The translations under genes and the position numbers were made by a program. From Streptomyces sp. TRM68416 (lineage in GTDB: Bacteria; Actinomycetota; Actinomycetes; Streptomycetales; Streptomycetaceae), in NCBI RefSeq assembly GCF_014596915.1, contig NZ_JACVWU010000016.1:62001-126000 (forward strand): a stretch of 64,000 bases of DNA, given 5' to 3'. Positions 43,064 to 50,686 of this stretch are shown here, in pieces. Each line of letters begins with the position of its first letter. Positions within the stretch are counted from its first letter, which is position 1. Under the pieces are notes generated by a model. It searched no databases and had not been told where the DNA came from. It worked only from the letters and a program-made list of their open reading frames with translations.

Positions 43064-43097
43064 CCCGTCCGGCCTGCCCTCCGGCCGGTCCGGCCCG

Positions 43098-44048
43098 TCA
43101 CGCCCAGAGCTGGCCCTGCAGCGTCTCGATGGCCTCTTCCGTCGTGGCCGCCGTGTAGACGCCCGTGGAGAGGTACTTCCAGCCGCCGTCGGCGACGACG
43201 AAGGCGATGTCGGCGGACTCCCCCGCCTTGACGGCCTTCTTGCCGACGCCGATGGCGGCGTGCAGTGCGGCACCCGTGGAGACGCCCGCGAAGATGCCCT
43301 CCTGCTGGAGGAGCTCGCGGGTGCGGGTGACGGCGTCGGCGGAGCCGACGGAGAAGCGGGTGGTGAGGACGGAGGCGTCGTAGAGCTCGGGTACGAAGCC
43401 CTCGTCGAGGTTCCTGAGCCCGTACACGAGGTCGTCGTAGCGCGGTTCGGCGGCGACGATCTTGACGTCCGGCTTGTGCTCGCGCAGGTAGCGGCCGACG
43501 CCCATGAGGGTGCCGGTGGTGCCGAGGCCGGCGACGAAGTGAGTGATGGAGGGCAGGTCCGTGAGGATCTCGGGGCCGGTCGTGGCGTAGTGGGCGCCGG
43601 CGTTGTCCGGGTTGCCGTACTGGTAGAGCATCACCCAGTCGGGGTGCTCGGCGGCGAGTTCCTTGGCGACGCGTACGGCGGTGTTGGAGCCGCCCGCTGC
43701 CGGGGAGGAGATGATCTCGGCGCCCCACATGGCGAGCAGGTCCCGGCGTTCCTGCGAGGTGTTCTCCGGCATCACGCACACGATGCGGTAGCCCTTGAGC
43801 TTGGCCGCCATGGCGAGGGAGATGCCGGTGTTGCCGGAGGTGGGCTCCAGGATGGTGCAGCCCGGGGTGAGCCGGCCGTCCTTCTCCGCCTGCTCGATCA
43901 TGTGCAGGGCCGGGCGGTCCTTGACCGAGCCGGTGGGGTTGCGGTCCTCCAGCTTGGCCCAGATGCGGACGTCGGCGGAGGGCGACAGCCGCGGCAGGCA
44001 CACCAGGGGGGTGTTGCCCACCGCGGCGAGCGGGGAGTCGTAACGCAT
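43098..44048 (-). CDS. cysM: Cysteine synthase CysM (CysO-thiocarboxylate dependent)
   Basis: 316 residues. PLP-dependent fold type II motifs: PLAAVGNTPLV at the start, the PLP Lys in NPTGSVKDRPA (about residue 44), TSGNTGISLA (about 70), and GLGTTGTLMGVGRYL. The neighbourhood of CysO and Mec identifies it as the CysM branch, which condenses O-phosphoserine with CysO-thiocarboxylate to form CysO-cysteine. It starts 7 bp after cysO, so the two share a transcript, and works in the cytoplasm. Confidence 0.92.
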   Translation of the reverse strand: MRYDSPLAAVGNTPLVCLPRLSPSADVRIWAKLEDRNPTGSVKDRPALHMIEQAEKDGRLTPGCTILEPTSGNTGISLAMAAKLKGYRIVCVMPENTSQERRDLLAMWGAEIISSPAAGGSNTAVRVAKELAAEHPDWVMLYQYGNPDNAGAHYATTGPEILTDLPSITHFVAGLGTTGTLMGVGRYLREHKPDVKIVAAEPRYDDLVYGLRNLDEGFVPELYDASVLTTRFSVGSADAVTRTRELLQQEGIFAGVSTGAALHAAIGVGKKAVKAGESADIAFVVADGGWKYLSTGVYTAATTEEAIETLQGQLWA

Positions 44049-44054
44049 CGGTGA

Positions 44055-44333
44055 TCAGGCCATGCCGCCGGCCACGGCCGGCAGGATCGTGACGTTGTCG
44101 CCGTCGGAGAGCTTGGTGTTGATGCCGTCGAGGAAGCGGACGTCCTCGTCGTTGAGGTAGACGTTGACGAAGCGGCGCAGCTGCTCACCGTCCACGATGC
44201 GGGCGTGGATGCCCGCATGCCGGGTCTCCAGGTCGGTGAACAGGTCGGCGAGGGTCTCCCCGGAGCCCTCCACCGCCTTCTGGCCGTCGGTGTACTGGCG
44301 GAGGATGGTCGGGATGCGGACCTCGATGGCCAT
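44055..44333 (-). CDS. cysO: Sulfur-carrier protein CysO (MoaD/ThiS family)
   Basis: 92 residues with the ubiquitin-like fold: IRVPTIL-type first strand (EVRIPTILRQYTDG), VEGSGETLADLFTDLE, FVNVYLNDEDVRFLDG and VTILPAVAGGMA. The Gly-Gly end is the point of thiocarboxylate formation. Mycobacterial CysO ends at GG, whereas here two extra residues (Met-Ala) follow. It donates sulfur for cysteine made by CysM. The short leader ORF lies about 115 bp upstream. Confidence 0.92.
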   Translation of the reverse strand: MAIEVRIPTILRQYTDGQKAVEGSGETLADLFTDLETRHAGIHARIVDGEQLRRFVNVYLNDEDVRFLDGINTKLSDGDNVTILPAVAGGMA

Positions 44334-44448
44334 GGCTCAGGGCTCCTGTCGGAAGGTGTTCGGGTCGGTGGGCGCGCGGCAGCGCAGTACAGCAGGTCGT
44401 GCGTGTGAGAGGCGCCGCGGCCCACGGCCGTACGGCGGCAGGGCAGCG

Positions 44449-44544
44449 TCAACAGATGGCGCTGGCGAGCCTGCACAGGTCGACGTGCAGCCGCGCCACG
44501 AGCAGCATGCCCGGCGTCTTTTCGCTCACGTCGTGGAAAACCAT
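44449..44544 (-). CDS. 31-residue leader peptide upstream of cysO, ending in Cys
   Basis: Too short for standard gene calling: ATG at 44544, 31 codons, stop TGA at 44449-44451. The end reads LHVDLCRLASAIC, with Cys at position 24 and as the last residue. The start follows a GATGACCCC stretch. It precedes cysO by 115 bp in the same direction. A translated ORF rich in late Cys codons before a cysteine pathway fits transcription attenuation or Cys-dependent ribosome stalling. Similar short ORFs are annotated as putative leader peptides in Streptomyces, as far as I recall. Confidence 0.7.
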   Translation of the reverse strand: MVFHDVSEKTPGMLLVARLHVDLCRLASAIC

Positions 44545-44640
44545 GGGGTCATCGTATCGATTCCCGGCCCGCCACCCAGAGTGTGATCTCGCATTACGGA
44601 CGTTTTCTGACCGATATGCGAGACGTGACCCGGAAAGCGC

Positions 44641-45063
44641 CTAGTAGGCCTCGACGACGGAGACCTCTTCCTCCGTCACCTCGCCGTCGACGATCCGGAA
44701 GGAGCGGAACTGGAACTCGCCCAGGCCGTCGGTGTCGGCGGTGGAGACGAGGACGTAGTGCGCGCCGGGCTCGTTGGCGTAGGAGATGTCGGTGCGGGAG
44801 GGGTAGGCCTCGGTCGCGGTGTGGGAGTGGTAGATCACCACCGGCTCCTCGTCGCGGTCGTCCATGTCCCGGTACAGCTTGAGCAGATCGCCGGAGTCGA
44901 ACTCGTAGAAGGTGGGCGACATCGCCGCGTTCAGCATGGGGATGAAGCGCTCGGGGCGGTCGGAGCCGGCCGGGCCCGCGACGACGCCGCACGCCTCGTC
45001 GGGGTGGTCCTTGCGCGCGTGCGCGACGATCTGGTCGACGAGGGCCTGGGTGATGGTCAGCAT
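44641..45063 (-). CDS. mec: Mec+ family JAMM/MPN+ metalloprotease
   Basis: 140 residues from the ATG at 45063. The JAMM motif is present: a Glu in DHPDEACGVVAG, then YHSHTATEAYPSRTD (about residues 77-91), which has the HxH and the Ser-x-x-Asp of the zinc site. Mec releases cysteine from CysO-cysteine and may also trim the CysO C-terminus. The gene is in the same direction as cysO-cysM, with 307 bp between, mostly the leader peptide region. Confidence 0.9.
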   Translation of the reverse strand: MLTITQALVDQIVAHARKDHPDEACGVVAGPAGSDRPERFIPMLNAAMSPTFYEFDSGDLLKLYRDMDDRDEEPVVIYHSHTATEAYPSRTDISYANEPGAHYVLVSTADTDGLGEFQFRSFRIVDGEVTEEEVSVVEAY

Positions 45064-45197
45064 GCCCGTCAGGATAAGCAGAAGGGCGACCCTGTACCGA
45101 GGGGTGGTACGGGGTAGCCCACATGCCGGACGGAGGCCCGGCTGAGACGCGCGCGGCGGGCGCCGGGGCGCAGGGCGAGAGCGCCGGGACACAGGGC

Positions 45198-45237
45198 GAG
45201 GGCCCGTCCGCACCGGTGACGGTGCGGACGGGCCCTC
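45198..45237 (-). terminator. Hairpin after AGCS symporter
   Basis: Perfect 17-bp arms GAGGGCCCGTCCGCACC (45198-45214) and its complement (45221-45237) with loop GGTGAC, located 27 bp beyond the symporter stop. Confidence 0.85.
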
Positions 45238-45264
45238 GGGTGTGTGCCGGGAAGGCGTCGGCGG

Positions 45265-46800
45265 TCAGAGGGACTTGACCGTCGTCGGCTCCTCGTCCGC
45301 GGAGCCGACCGCCTCGCGGGCCTTACGGGCCCGGACGTAGTCGAGGAAGCTGTTCAGCTCCCGCTTGACGATCGGGGCCAGCAGGTACAGGCCGATGATG
45401 TTGAACACCGACAGCAGGAACAGCGCCGAGTCGCCCAGGTCGATCAGCGAGCCGAGGGACATCAGGGAGCCCAGGACGACGAACGCGCTCCAGACGGCCT
45501 TGAAGACGGTCTCACTGGTCTTGCTGCGGCCGAAGAGGTACGTCCAGGCCTTGAGGCCGTAGTAGCCCCAGGTCAGGATCGTGGAGAAGGCGAACAGCAG
45601 CACCGCGACGGTCAGCAGCTTCGGGAACCAGGGCAGTACGGTACCGAAGGCGTCCGAGGTGATGACGACACCGACGACCTCGCCGCTCTCGCGGGCCTCG
45701 CCCCAGCTGGCCGGGTTGGCGATGATGATCGTCAGGGCGGTCATGGTGCAGATCACGACGGTGTCGATGAACGGCTCCAGCAGGGCCACCAGGCCCTCGC
45801 TCGCGGGCTTGTTGGTCTTGACCGCGGCGTGGGCGATCGGGGCGGAGCCGAGACCGGCCTCGTTGGAGAACGCGGCCCGCTTGAAGCCCTGGATCAGGGC
45901 ACCGATCACACCGCCGACGACACCCTCGGCCTGGAACGCGCCCCTGATGATCTCCTGGATCGCGTCCGGCACCGCGGAGACGTTGGAGAGGATGACGACC
46001 AGGCAGGCCAGGAGGTACATGACGGCCATCGCCGGGACCAGCTTGCTGGTGACCGAGGCGATGGAGCGAATGCCGCCGAGCAGCACCAGGCCGACCAGCG
46101 CGGAGACCACCAGGCCGAAGAGGACGGCGCCGGCGGAGGAGGACAGGAAGCCGTCCTCGCCGCCGAAGGTGGAGGAGATCTGCGCGTAGCTCTGGTTGGT
46201 CTGGTACAGGTTGCCGCCGAACAGACCGAAGAAGAGGATCATCACCGAGGCGGCGATGGCCAGCACCTTGCCGAACTTGGCGCCGGCGGAGCCGAAGCGC
46301 TCGGCCAGGCCCTTGGGCAGGTAGTACATCGGACCGCCGGAGACGGTGCCGTCCTCGTGCACCTCGCGGTACTTCACACCGAGGGTGACCTCGACGAACT
46401 TGCTGGCCATGCCGAGCAGGCCGCACATGATCATCCAGAAGGTGGCGCCCGGTCCGCCGATGGAGACGGCGACCGCGACACCGGCGATGTTGCCGAGGCC
46501 GACGGTGCCGGAGACGGCGGCCGTCAGCGCCTGGAAGTGGCTGACCTCGCCGGCGGAGTCCTTCTCGTCGTACTTGCCGCGCACCACGTCGAGGGCCAGT
46601 TTGAACTTGCGCAGCTGGACGAACCCGAACCAGCCGGTGAAGACCAGGCCCGCGATCACGAGCCAGGCGACGATGAGCGGAAGATCCGTTCCGTTGACCT
46701 TTACGGAGTAGAAGACGTAGTGAGCGACCTTCTCGGATACGGGTTCGAAGAACCCACTGACGGCATCGTCAATGGATGTGGTGATGGAGTCGAGTGACAT
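45265..46800 (-). CDS. Sodium:alanine/glycine symporter (AGCS family)
   Basis: 511 residues from the ATG at 46800; the open frame upstream is a shadow with Arg/Ser-rich translation. About 11 transmembrane helices. AGCS hallmarks are TAAVSGTVGLGNIAGVAVAVSIGGPGATFWM (as two adjacent blocks, about residues 88-117), GGPMYYL, and FSNEAGLGSAPIAHAAVK (in two parts). It imports alanine or glycine with sodium. It is preceded by a 346-bp leader region with a Crp-like site and followed by a strong terminator. Confidence 0.95.
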   Translation of the reverse strand: MSLDSITTSIDDAVSGFFEPVSEKVAHYVFYSVKVNGTDLPLIVAWLVIAGLVFTGWFGFVQLRKFKLALDVVRGKYDEKDSAGEVSHFQALTAAVSGTVGLGNIAGVAVAVSIGGPGATFWMIMCGLLGMASKFVEVTLGVKYREVHEDGTVSGGPMYYLPKGLAERFGSAGAKFGKVLAIAASVMILFFGLFGGNLYQTNQSYAQISSTFGGEDGFLSSSAGAVLFGLVVSALVGLVLLGGIRSIASVTSKLVPAMAVMYLLACLVVILSNVSAVPDAIQEIIRGAFQAEGVVGGVIGALIQGFKRAAFSNEAGLGSAPIAHAAVKTNKPASEGLVALLEPFIDTVVICTMTALTIIIANPASWGEARESGEVVGVVITSDAFGTVLPWFPKLLTVAVLLFAFSTILTWGYYGLKAWTYLFGRSKTSETVFKAVWSAFVVLGSLMSLGSLIDLGDSALFLLSVFNIIGLYLLAPIVKRELNSFLDYVRARKAREAVGSADEEPTTVKSL

Positions 46801-47146
46801 CGAGCTACCTCGGTGGCGCAGGGGACGTGCTGGCGGCGCAGCAGAGCGGGGTTTGCGGGTTGAGCGAACGCCGTTGTCCGATCGGCGACAGGGGGAAGGG
46901 CGGTCCGCGGACCCGGACCGTCTTCTGCGTGTCGTGCTGTGTGGTGCGCACCGGCGTTGGCCGGCTCTTCCCGATTGCGACGAGGGGTGGTGCCGCAAAC
47001 GAGTTGCCAGTTCTTATCACGCCGTTTACGTGAGGTTGGGTGACGCATGTCACACATCACCACCCCCGCGACCGAAACCGCAGGGGCGGTGACTGGATCG
47101 TTATGCGGATTTGAGCGTCCGCTGAGCGAACGCGAAATCGCTCATA
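46801..47146. other. 346-bp upstream region of AGCS symporter
   Basis: No gene is seen. It contains a GTGAC-GCAT-GTCAC palindrome at 47040-47053 (see separate entry), an A/T-richer patch CTTATCACGCCGTTTACG (about 47013-47030) that could hold a promoter, and an inverted GTC...GAC arrangement near 46875-46890. The DUF2017 gene ends at its right edge. Confidence 0.5.
47040..47053. promoter_or_regulatory. Crp-type palindromic site candidate upstream of AGCS gene
   Basis: GTGACGCATGTCAC is a perfect inverted repeat with a 4-base centre and fits the Streptomyces Crp pattern GTG-N6-GNCAC on both strands. It lies 240 bp upstream of the AGCS start. A single motif of this length occurs often by chance, so this is only a candidate. 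Confidence 0.4.
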
Positions 47147-47749
47147 TCAGGGCATCAGGGTCGCGACGAGGGTCTCCTGGAGCCCGCCGAGCCACAGATA
47201 GGCCATGACCATAGGCTTGCGCGGGTCCTCGTCGGGGAGCCGGTAGAGCAGGTCGGTGTCGTCCTCGTCGACGATGTCGAGGCGGGAGCCGATCGCCAGC
47301 CGCAGGTCGTTGAGGGAGCTGAGCCACTGGCGGGACTCCTCGGGCGCCAGCTTCAGTACGGCACCGCCGTCGCCGGTCGAGCTGAGCGCGTCCAGGGAGC
47401 GGATCACCGCGAGGGCGTTCTCGCGCTTGCCGGCACGCAGGTCGTTCTCCGTATAACGGCGGAACTCCGCGGAGTGGGCGCGCTGCTCCTCGGCCTCCTC
47501 GGGGCCCGGGGTGCCCTCGGGGTCGCTGTAGGCGTCCGGGAAGAGCCGGCGGAGCACCGGGTCGGCGGGCGGCTCGCTGGGGCCGTCGGCGAAGAGTTCG
47601 GCGAGCGGGTCGTCGGGGGCGTCCTCGGCGGGGCCGGGGCCGATGAGCTCCAGGAGCTGCACGGCCAGCGACCGGATGATGGAGATCTCGACGTCGTCGA
47701 GCGCGACGGCCGCGCCGCCGCCGGGGAGCGGTTCGAAGTGTCCTGGCAT
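47147..47749 (-). CDS. DUF2017 protein (ClpS-linked)
   Basis: 200 residues. DUF2017 proteins start with a short strand, LDDVEISIIRSLAVQLLELI (about residues 17-36), and have an acidic linker followed by a helical C-terminus (ESRQWLSSLNDLRLAIGSRL, DEDPRKPMVMAYLWLGGLQETLV). They are encoded next to clpS in most actinomycetes; their function is not established. The gap to clpS is 12 bp, so the two share an operon. Confidence 0.88.
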   Translation of the reverse strand: MPGHFEPLPGGGAAVALDDVEISIIRSLAVQLLELIGPGPAEDAPDDPLAELFADGPSEPPADPVLRRLFPDAYSDPEGTPGPEEAEEQRAHSAEFRRYTENDLRAGKRENALAVIRSLDALSSTGDGGAVLKLAPEESRQWLSSLNDLRLAIGSRLDIVDEDDTDLLYRLPDEDPRKPMVMAYLWLGGLQETLVATLMP

Positions 47750-47761
47750 CGGGGAGAGTCG

Positions 47762-48079
47762 CTACTTCCGGTCCTGCTGGAGGGTGGCCCACAGACCGTA
47801 GCCGTGCATGGCCTGCACGTCGCGTTCCATCTCCTCGCGGGTTCCGCTGGAGACGACCGCCCGGCCCTTGTGGTGGACGTCGAGCATGAGCTTGGTGGCC
47901 TTGTCCTTGGAGTAGCCGAAGTACGTCTGGAAGACGTACGTCACATAGCTCATGAGGTTGACCGGGTCGTTGTGGACGATCGTGACCCAGGGGACGTCGG
48001 GCTCGGGGACGGCGAAGACCTCCTCCGCCGACTCGGTGCGTTCGATCTCTACGGGAGCGGGTGACGTCACACAGCCCAT
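47762..48079 (-). CDS. clpS: ATP-dependent Clp protease adaptor ClpS
   Basis: 105 residues from the ATG at 48079; a GTG three codons on (48070) is an alternative. The ClpS core is present: WVTIVHNDPVNLMSYVTYVF (about residues 31-50), with the Asn-Asp and Met of the N-degron pocket, then LMLDVHHKGRAVV and a C-terminal GLWATLQ. It delivers N-end-rule substrates to ClpA/ClpC. It is divergent from pncB. Confidence 0.95.
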   Translation of the reverse strand: MGCVTSPAPVEIERTESAEEVFAVPEPDVPWVTIVHNDPVNLMSYVTYVFQTYFGYSKDKATKLMLDVHHKGRAVVSSGTREEMERDVQAMHGYGLWATLQQDRK

Positions 48080-48137
48080 GCTGCCACGGCCCCCATAAAT
48101 CGTCACACTGACGCGAACTGCGCTAGCATCTTGTCCT

Positions 48138-49535
48138 ATGAACACAGCGGACCTTGGGCTGCCGGACGAAGACGCGCGCGAAGCGCTTCCTCGGAAGGGC
48201 GGCGGCGGGCGACGGGTGGGCGTCCCTTCGACGGCGCTCTTCACGGACCAGTACGAGCTCACCATGCTGCAGGCCGCGCTGAAGGCGGGCACGGCCGGAC
48301 GGCGCAGTGTGTTCGAGGTCTTCACCCGGCGGCTGCCCGAGGGGCGTCGCTACGGGGTGGTCGCGGGCACCGGTCGGGTGCTGGACGCCGTCGAGAACTT
48401 CCGCTTCGACGCGGACGTCATCGGCTTCCTGCGCGAGCGCGACATCGTCGACGAGGCGACCCTGGACTGGCTCGCCTCCTACCGCTTCGGCGGGGACATC
48501 TGGGGCTACCCCGAGGGCGAGGTGTACTTCCCCGGTTCCCCGATCCTGCGGGTGGAGGGCTCCTTCGCCGAGTGCGTGCTGCTGGAGACCGTGATCCTGT
48601 CGATCCTCAACCACGACTCGGCGATCGCCGCGGCCGCCTCCCGGATGTCCTCGGCGGCCGGTGACCGGCCGCTGGTCGAGATGGGCGCCCGCCGCACCCA
48701 CGAGCTGGCCGCGGTGGCCGCCGCCCGCGCCGCCTACGTCGGCGGCTTCGCGACCACCTCCGACCTGGCGGCCGGCTTCCGCTACGGCATCCCGACCGTG
48801 GGCACGTCCGCGCACGCCTTCACCCTGCTCCACGACCGCGAGCGGGACGCCTTCCGGGCCCAGGTGGACTCGCTCGGCCGGGGCACGACCCTGCTGGTGG
48901 ACACCTATGACGTCGCCGAGGCCGTGCGTACGGCCGTGGAGGTCGCCGGGCCCGAGCTGGGCGCGGTGCGCATCGACTCCGGCGACCTGCTGCTGGTCGC
49001 GCACCGGGTGCGCCAGCAGTTGGACGAGCTGGGTGCGCGCAACACGCGGATCATCGTGACCTCGGACCTGGACGAGTACGCCATCGCCTCGCTGGCGGCG
49101 GCGCCGGTGGACGCGTACGGCGTCGGCACCCAGCTGGTGACCGGTTCCGGGCACCCGACCTGCTCGATGGTCTACAAGCTGGTGGCCCGCGCCGAGTCCG
49201 CCGACCCCGGGGCCCCGCTGGTGCCGGTGGCGAAGAAGTCCTCCGGCGGCAAGACGTCCGTCGGGGGCCGCAAGTGGGCCGCGCGCCGGCTCGACGCGTA
49301 CGGGGTCGCCGAGGCCGAGGTGGTCGGCACCGGCGCGGTCCCGGACGGGCTGGCCGAGCGGCAGTTGCTGGTGGAGCTGGTCAAGGGCGGCGAGGTGGTG
49401 GCCCACGAGCCGCTGGACGTCGTACGCGACCGGCACATCGCGGCCCGCGCGGGTCTGCCGCTGTCCGCGACGCAGCTCTCGCGCGGGGAACCCGTCATTC
49501 CGACGGAGTACGTCCACGGGCGCTCGGGTAGCTAA
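48138..49535 (+). CDS. pncB: Nicotinate phosphoribosyltransferase
   Basis: 465 residues. NAPRTase motifs: TALFTDQYELTMLQAAL near the N-terminus, FEVFTRRLP, GTSAHAFTLLH with the catalytic His region, LLVDTYD (about 254), VRIDSGDL, and KLVARAESADPGAPLVPVAKKSSGGK (in two parts). It makes nicotinate mononucleotide from nicotinate and PRPP, the first step of the Preiss-Handler NAD pathway. The nicotinamidase gene follows 87 bp downstream, which makes a two-step salvage unit. Confidence 0.94.
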   Translation: MNTADLGLPDEDAREALPRKGGGGRRVGVPSTALFTDQYELTMLQAALKAGTAGRRSVFEVFTRRLPEGRRYGVVAGTGRVLDAVENFRFDADVIGFLRERDIVDEATLDWLASYRFGGDIWGYPEGEVYFPGSPILRVEGSFAECVLLETVILSILNHDSAIAAAASRMSSAAGDRPLVEMGARRTHELAAVAAARAAYVGGFATTSDLAAGFRYGIPTVGTSAHAFTLLHDRERDAFRAQVDSLGRGTTLLVDTYDVAEAVRTAVEVAGPELGAVRIDSGDLLLVAHRVRQQLDELGARNTRIIVTSDLDEYAIASLAAAPVDAYGVGTQLVTGSGHPTCSMVYKLVARAESADPGAPLVPVAKKSSGGKTSVGGRKWAARRLDAYGVAEAEVVGTGAVPDGLAERQLLVELVKGGEVVAHEPLDVVRDRHIAARAGLPLSATQLSRGEPVIPTEYVHGRSGS

Positions 49536-49622
49536 AGCAGGTGCGCCGCCCCGCAACGCCCCCGCAGTCCAAAGATCCGTAGCCCCAATTTCCCCCACTT
49601 CCCCAGCCGAAGGGCACCGACC

Positions 49623-50213
49623 ATGCGCCGCGCCTTGATCGTCGTAGACGTGCAGAACGACTTCTGCGAGGGGGGCAGTCTCGCGGTGGCCGGTGGCGCC
49701 GACGTCGCCGCCGCCATCACCGAGCTGGTCGGACAGGCCGCCGGTACCGGGTACCAGCACGTGGTGGCCACCCGCGACCACCACATCGCCCCCGGCGGCC
49801 ACTTCGCCGACAACCCCGACTTCGTCCACTCCTGGCCCGCGCACTGCGTGGCCGGCACGGAGGGCGTCGGCTTCCACCCCAACTTCGCCCCCGCCGTCGC
49901 CTCCGGCGCCATCGACGCCGTGTTCGACAAGGGGGCGTACGCGGCGGCCTACAGCGGCTTCGAGGGCGTCGACGAGAACGGCGTGTCCCTCGCCGACTGG
50001 CTGCGTGCCAGGCAGGTGTCCGAGGTCGACGTGGTCGGCATCGCCACGGACCACTGCGTACGGGCCACCGCCGTCGACTCGGCGCGCGAGGGCTTCCGTA
50101 CGCAGGTGCTGCTCGACCTGACCGCCGGGGTCGCCGCGGAGACCACCGAGCGGGCGCTGGAGGAGATGCGCGGGGCGGGCGTGGAGCTGACGGGCAAGCC
50201 GGTCGTGGCCTGA
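49623..50213 (+). CDS. pncA: Nicotinamidase (isochorismatase family)
   Basis: 196 residues. Catalytic triad: Asp in LIVVDVQNDF (residue 9), Lys in FDKGAY (about 103), Cys in ATDHCVRAT (about 144). The metal-binding D-x-H-x-H set appears as RDHHIAPGGHF. It converts nicotinamide to nicotinate, feeding PncB encoded just upstream. It is probably in the same transcript. Confidence 0.95.
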   Translation: MRRALIVVDVQNDFCEGGSLAVAGGADVAAAITELVGQAAGTGYQHVVATRDHHIAPGGHFADNPDFVHSWPAHCVAGTEGVGFHPNFAPAVASGAIDAVFDKGAYAAAYSGFEGVDENGVSLADWLRARQVSEVDVVGIATDHCVRATAVDSAREGFRTQVLLDLTAGVAAETTERALEEMRGAGVELTGKPVVA

Positions 50214-50217
50214 CCCG

Positions 50218-50565
50218 TCAGGCCGGAGCCGGGGGCCGCCTCAGCAGGGCCCTGATCGGGTGCCACAGTTCCTGGGCGAGTTCCGGGCCGCCGACCAGGA
50301 CACCGTTGTCAGGGGCCGTGCGCCAGATGAGGCCGTCGGGGTGGTGGAGGACCGCGGTGATCTCGTCCGGGGTGGGCGGTGCGGCGTTGCCGCGCAGGTA
50401 GACCGCCCGCATGCCCAGGTTGCGGAGCCTGGTCAGGGCTCGTGCCCGGTTCTGGGCGTGGACGAGGACACGGACCGAGCCCGTGCCGTCGGCGGTGGGT
50501 CTGGGCAGGTTCAGCGCCACCACCACGCTGCCGGTCGGCAGCTTGCAGAAACCTCCTGCGGCCAT
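50218..50565 (-). CDS. Conserved protein of unknown function
   Basis: 115 residues, ATG at 50565. No family is recognised. The body shows alternating strands (SVVVALNLPRPT, SVRVLVHAQN) and a C-terminal amphipathic helix (LAQELWHPIRALLRR), consistent with a small cytoplasmic alpha/beta protein. It ends 4 bp from the convergent pncA stop. Codon usage looks normal for the region. Confidence is in the gene, not the role. Confidence 0.65.
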   Translation of the reverse strand: MAAGGFCKLPTGSVVVALNLPRPTADGTGSVRVLVHAQNRARALTRLRNLGMRAVYLRGNAAPPTPDEITAVLHHPDGLIWRTAPDNGVLVGGPELAQELWHPIRALLRRPPAPA

Positions 50566-50626
50566 GCGGTCACACCCCCGTGTGCGTCGGTGTCAATAAG
50601 AGAGCCACAGGACGCACCTAAACACG

Positions 50627-50660
50627 ATCGGCGGCAACCCGCCAGAGGGTTGCCGCCGAT
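50627..50660. terminator. Hairpin after M6 protease gene
   Basis: Perfect 14-bp arms ATCGGCGGCAACCC (50627-50640) and GGGTTGCCGCCGAT (50647-50660) with loop gccaga, 27 bp past the protease stop. Confidence 0.85.
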
Positions 50661-50686
50661 ACGCTTCTGACCTGCGGGAATGTTGC

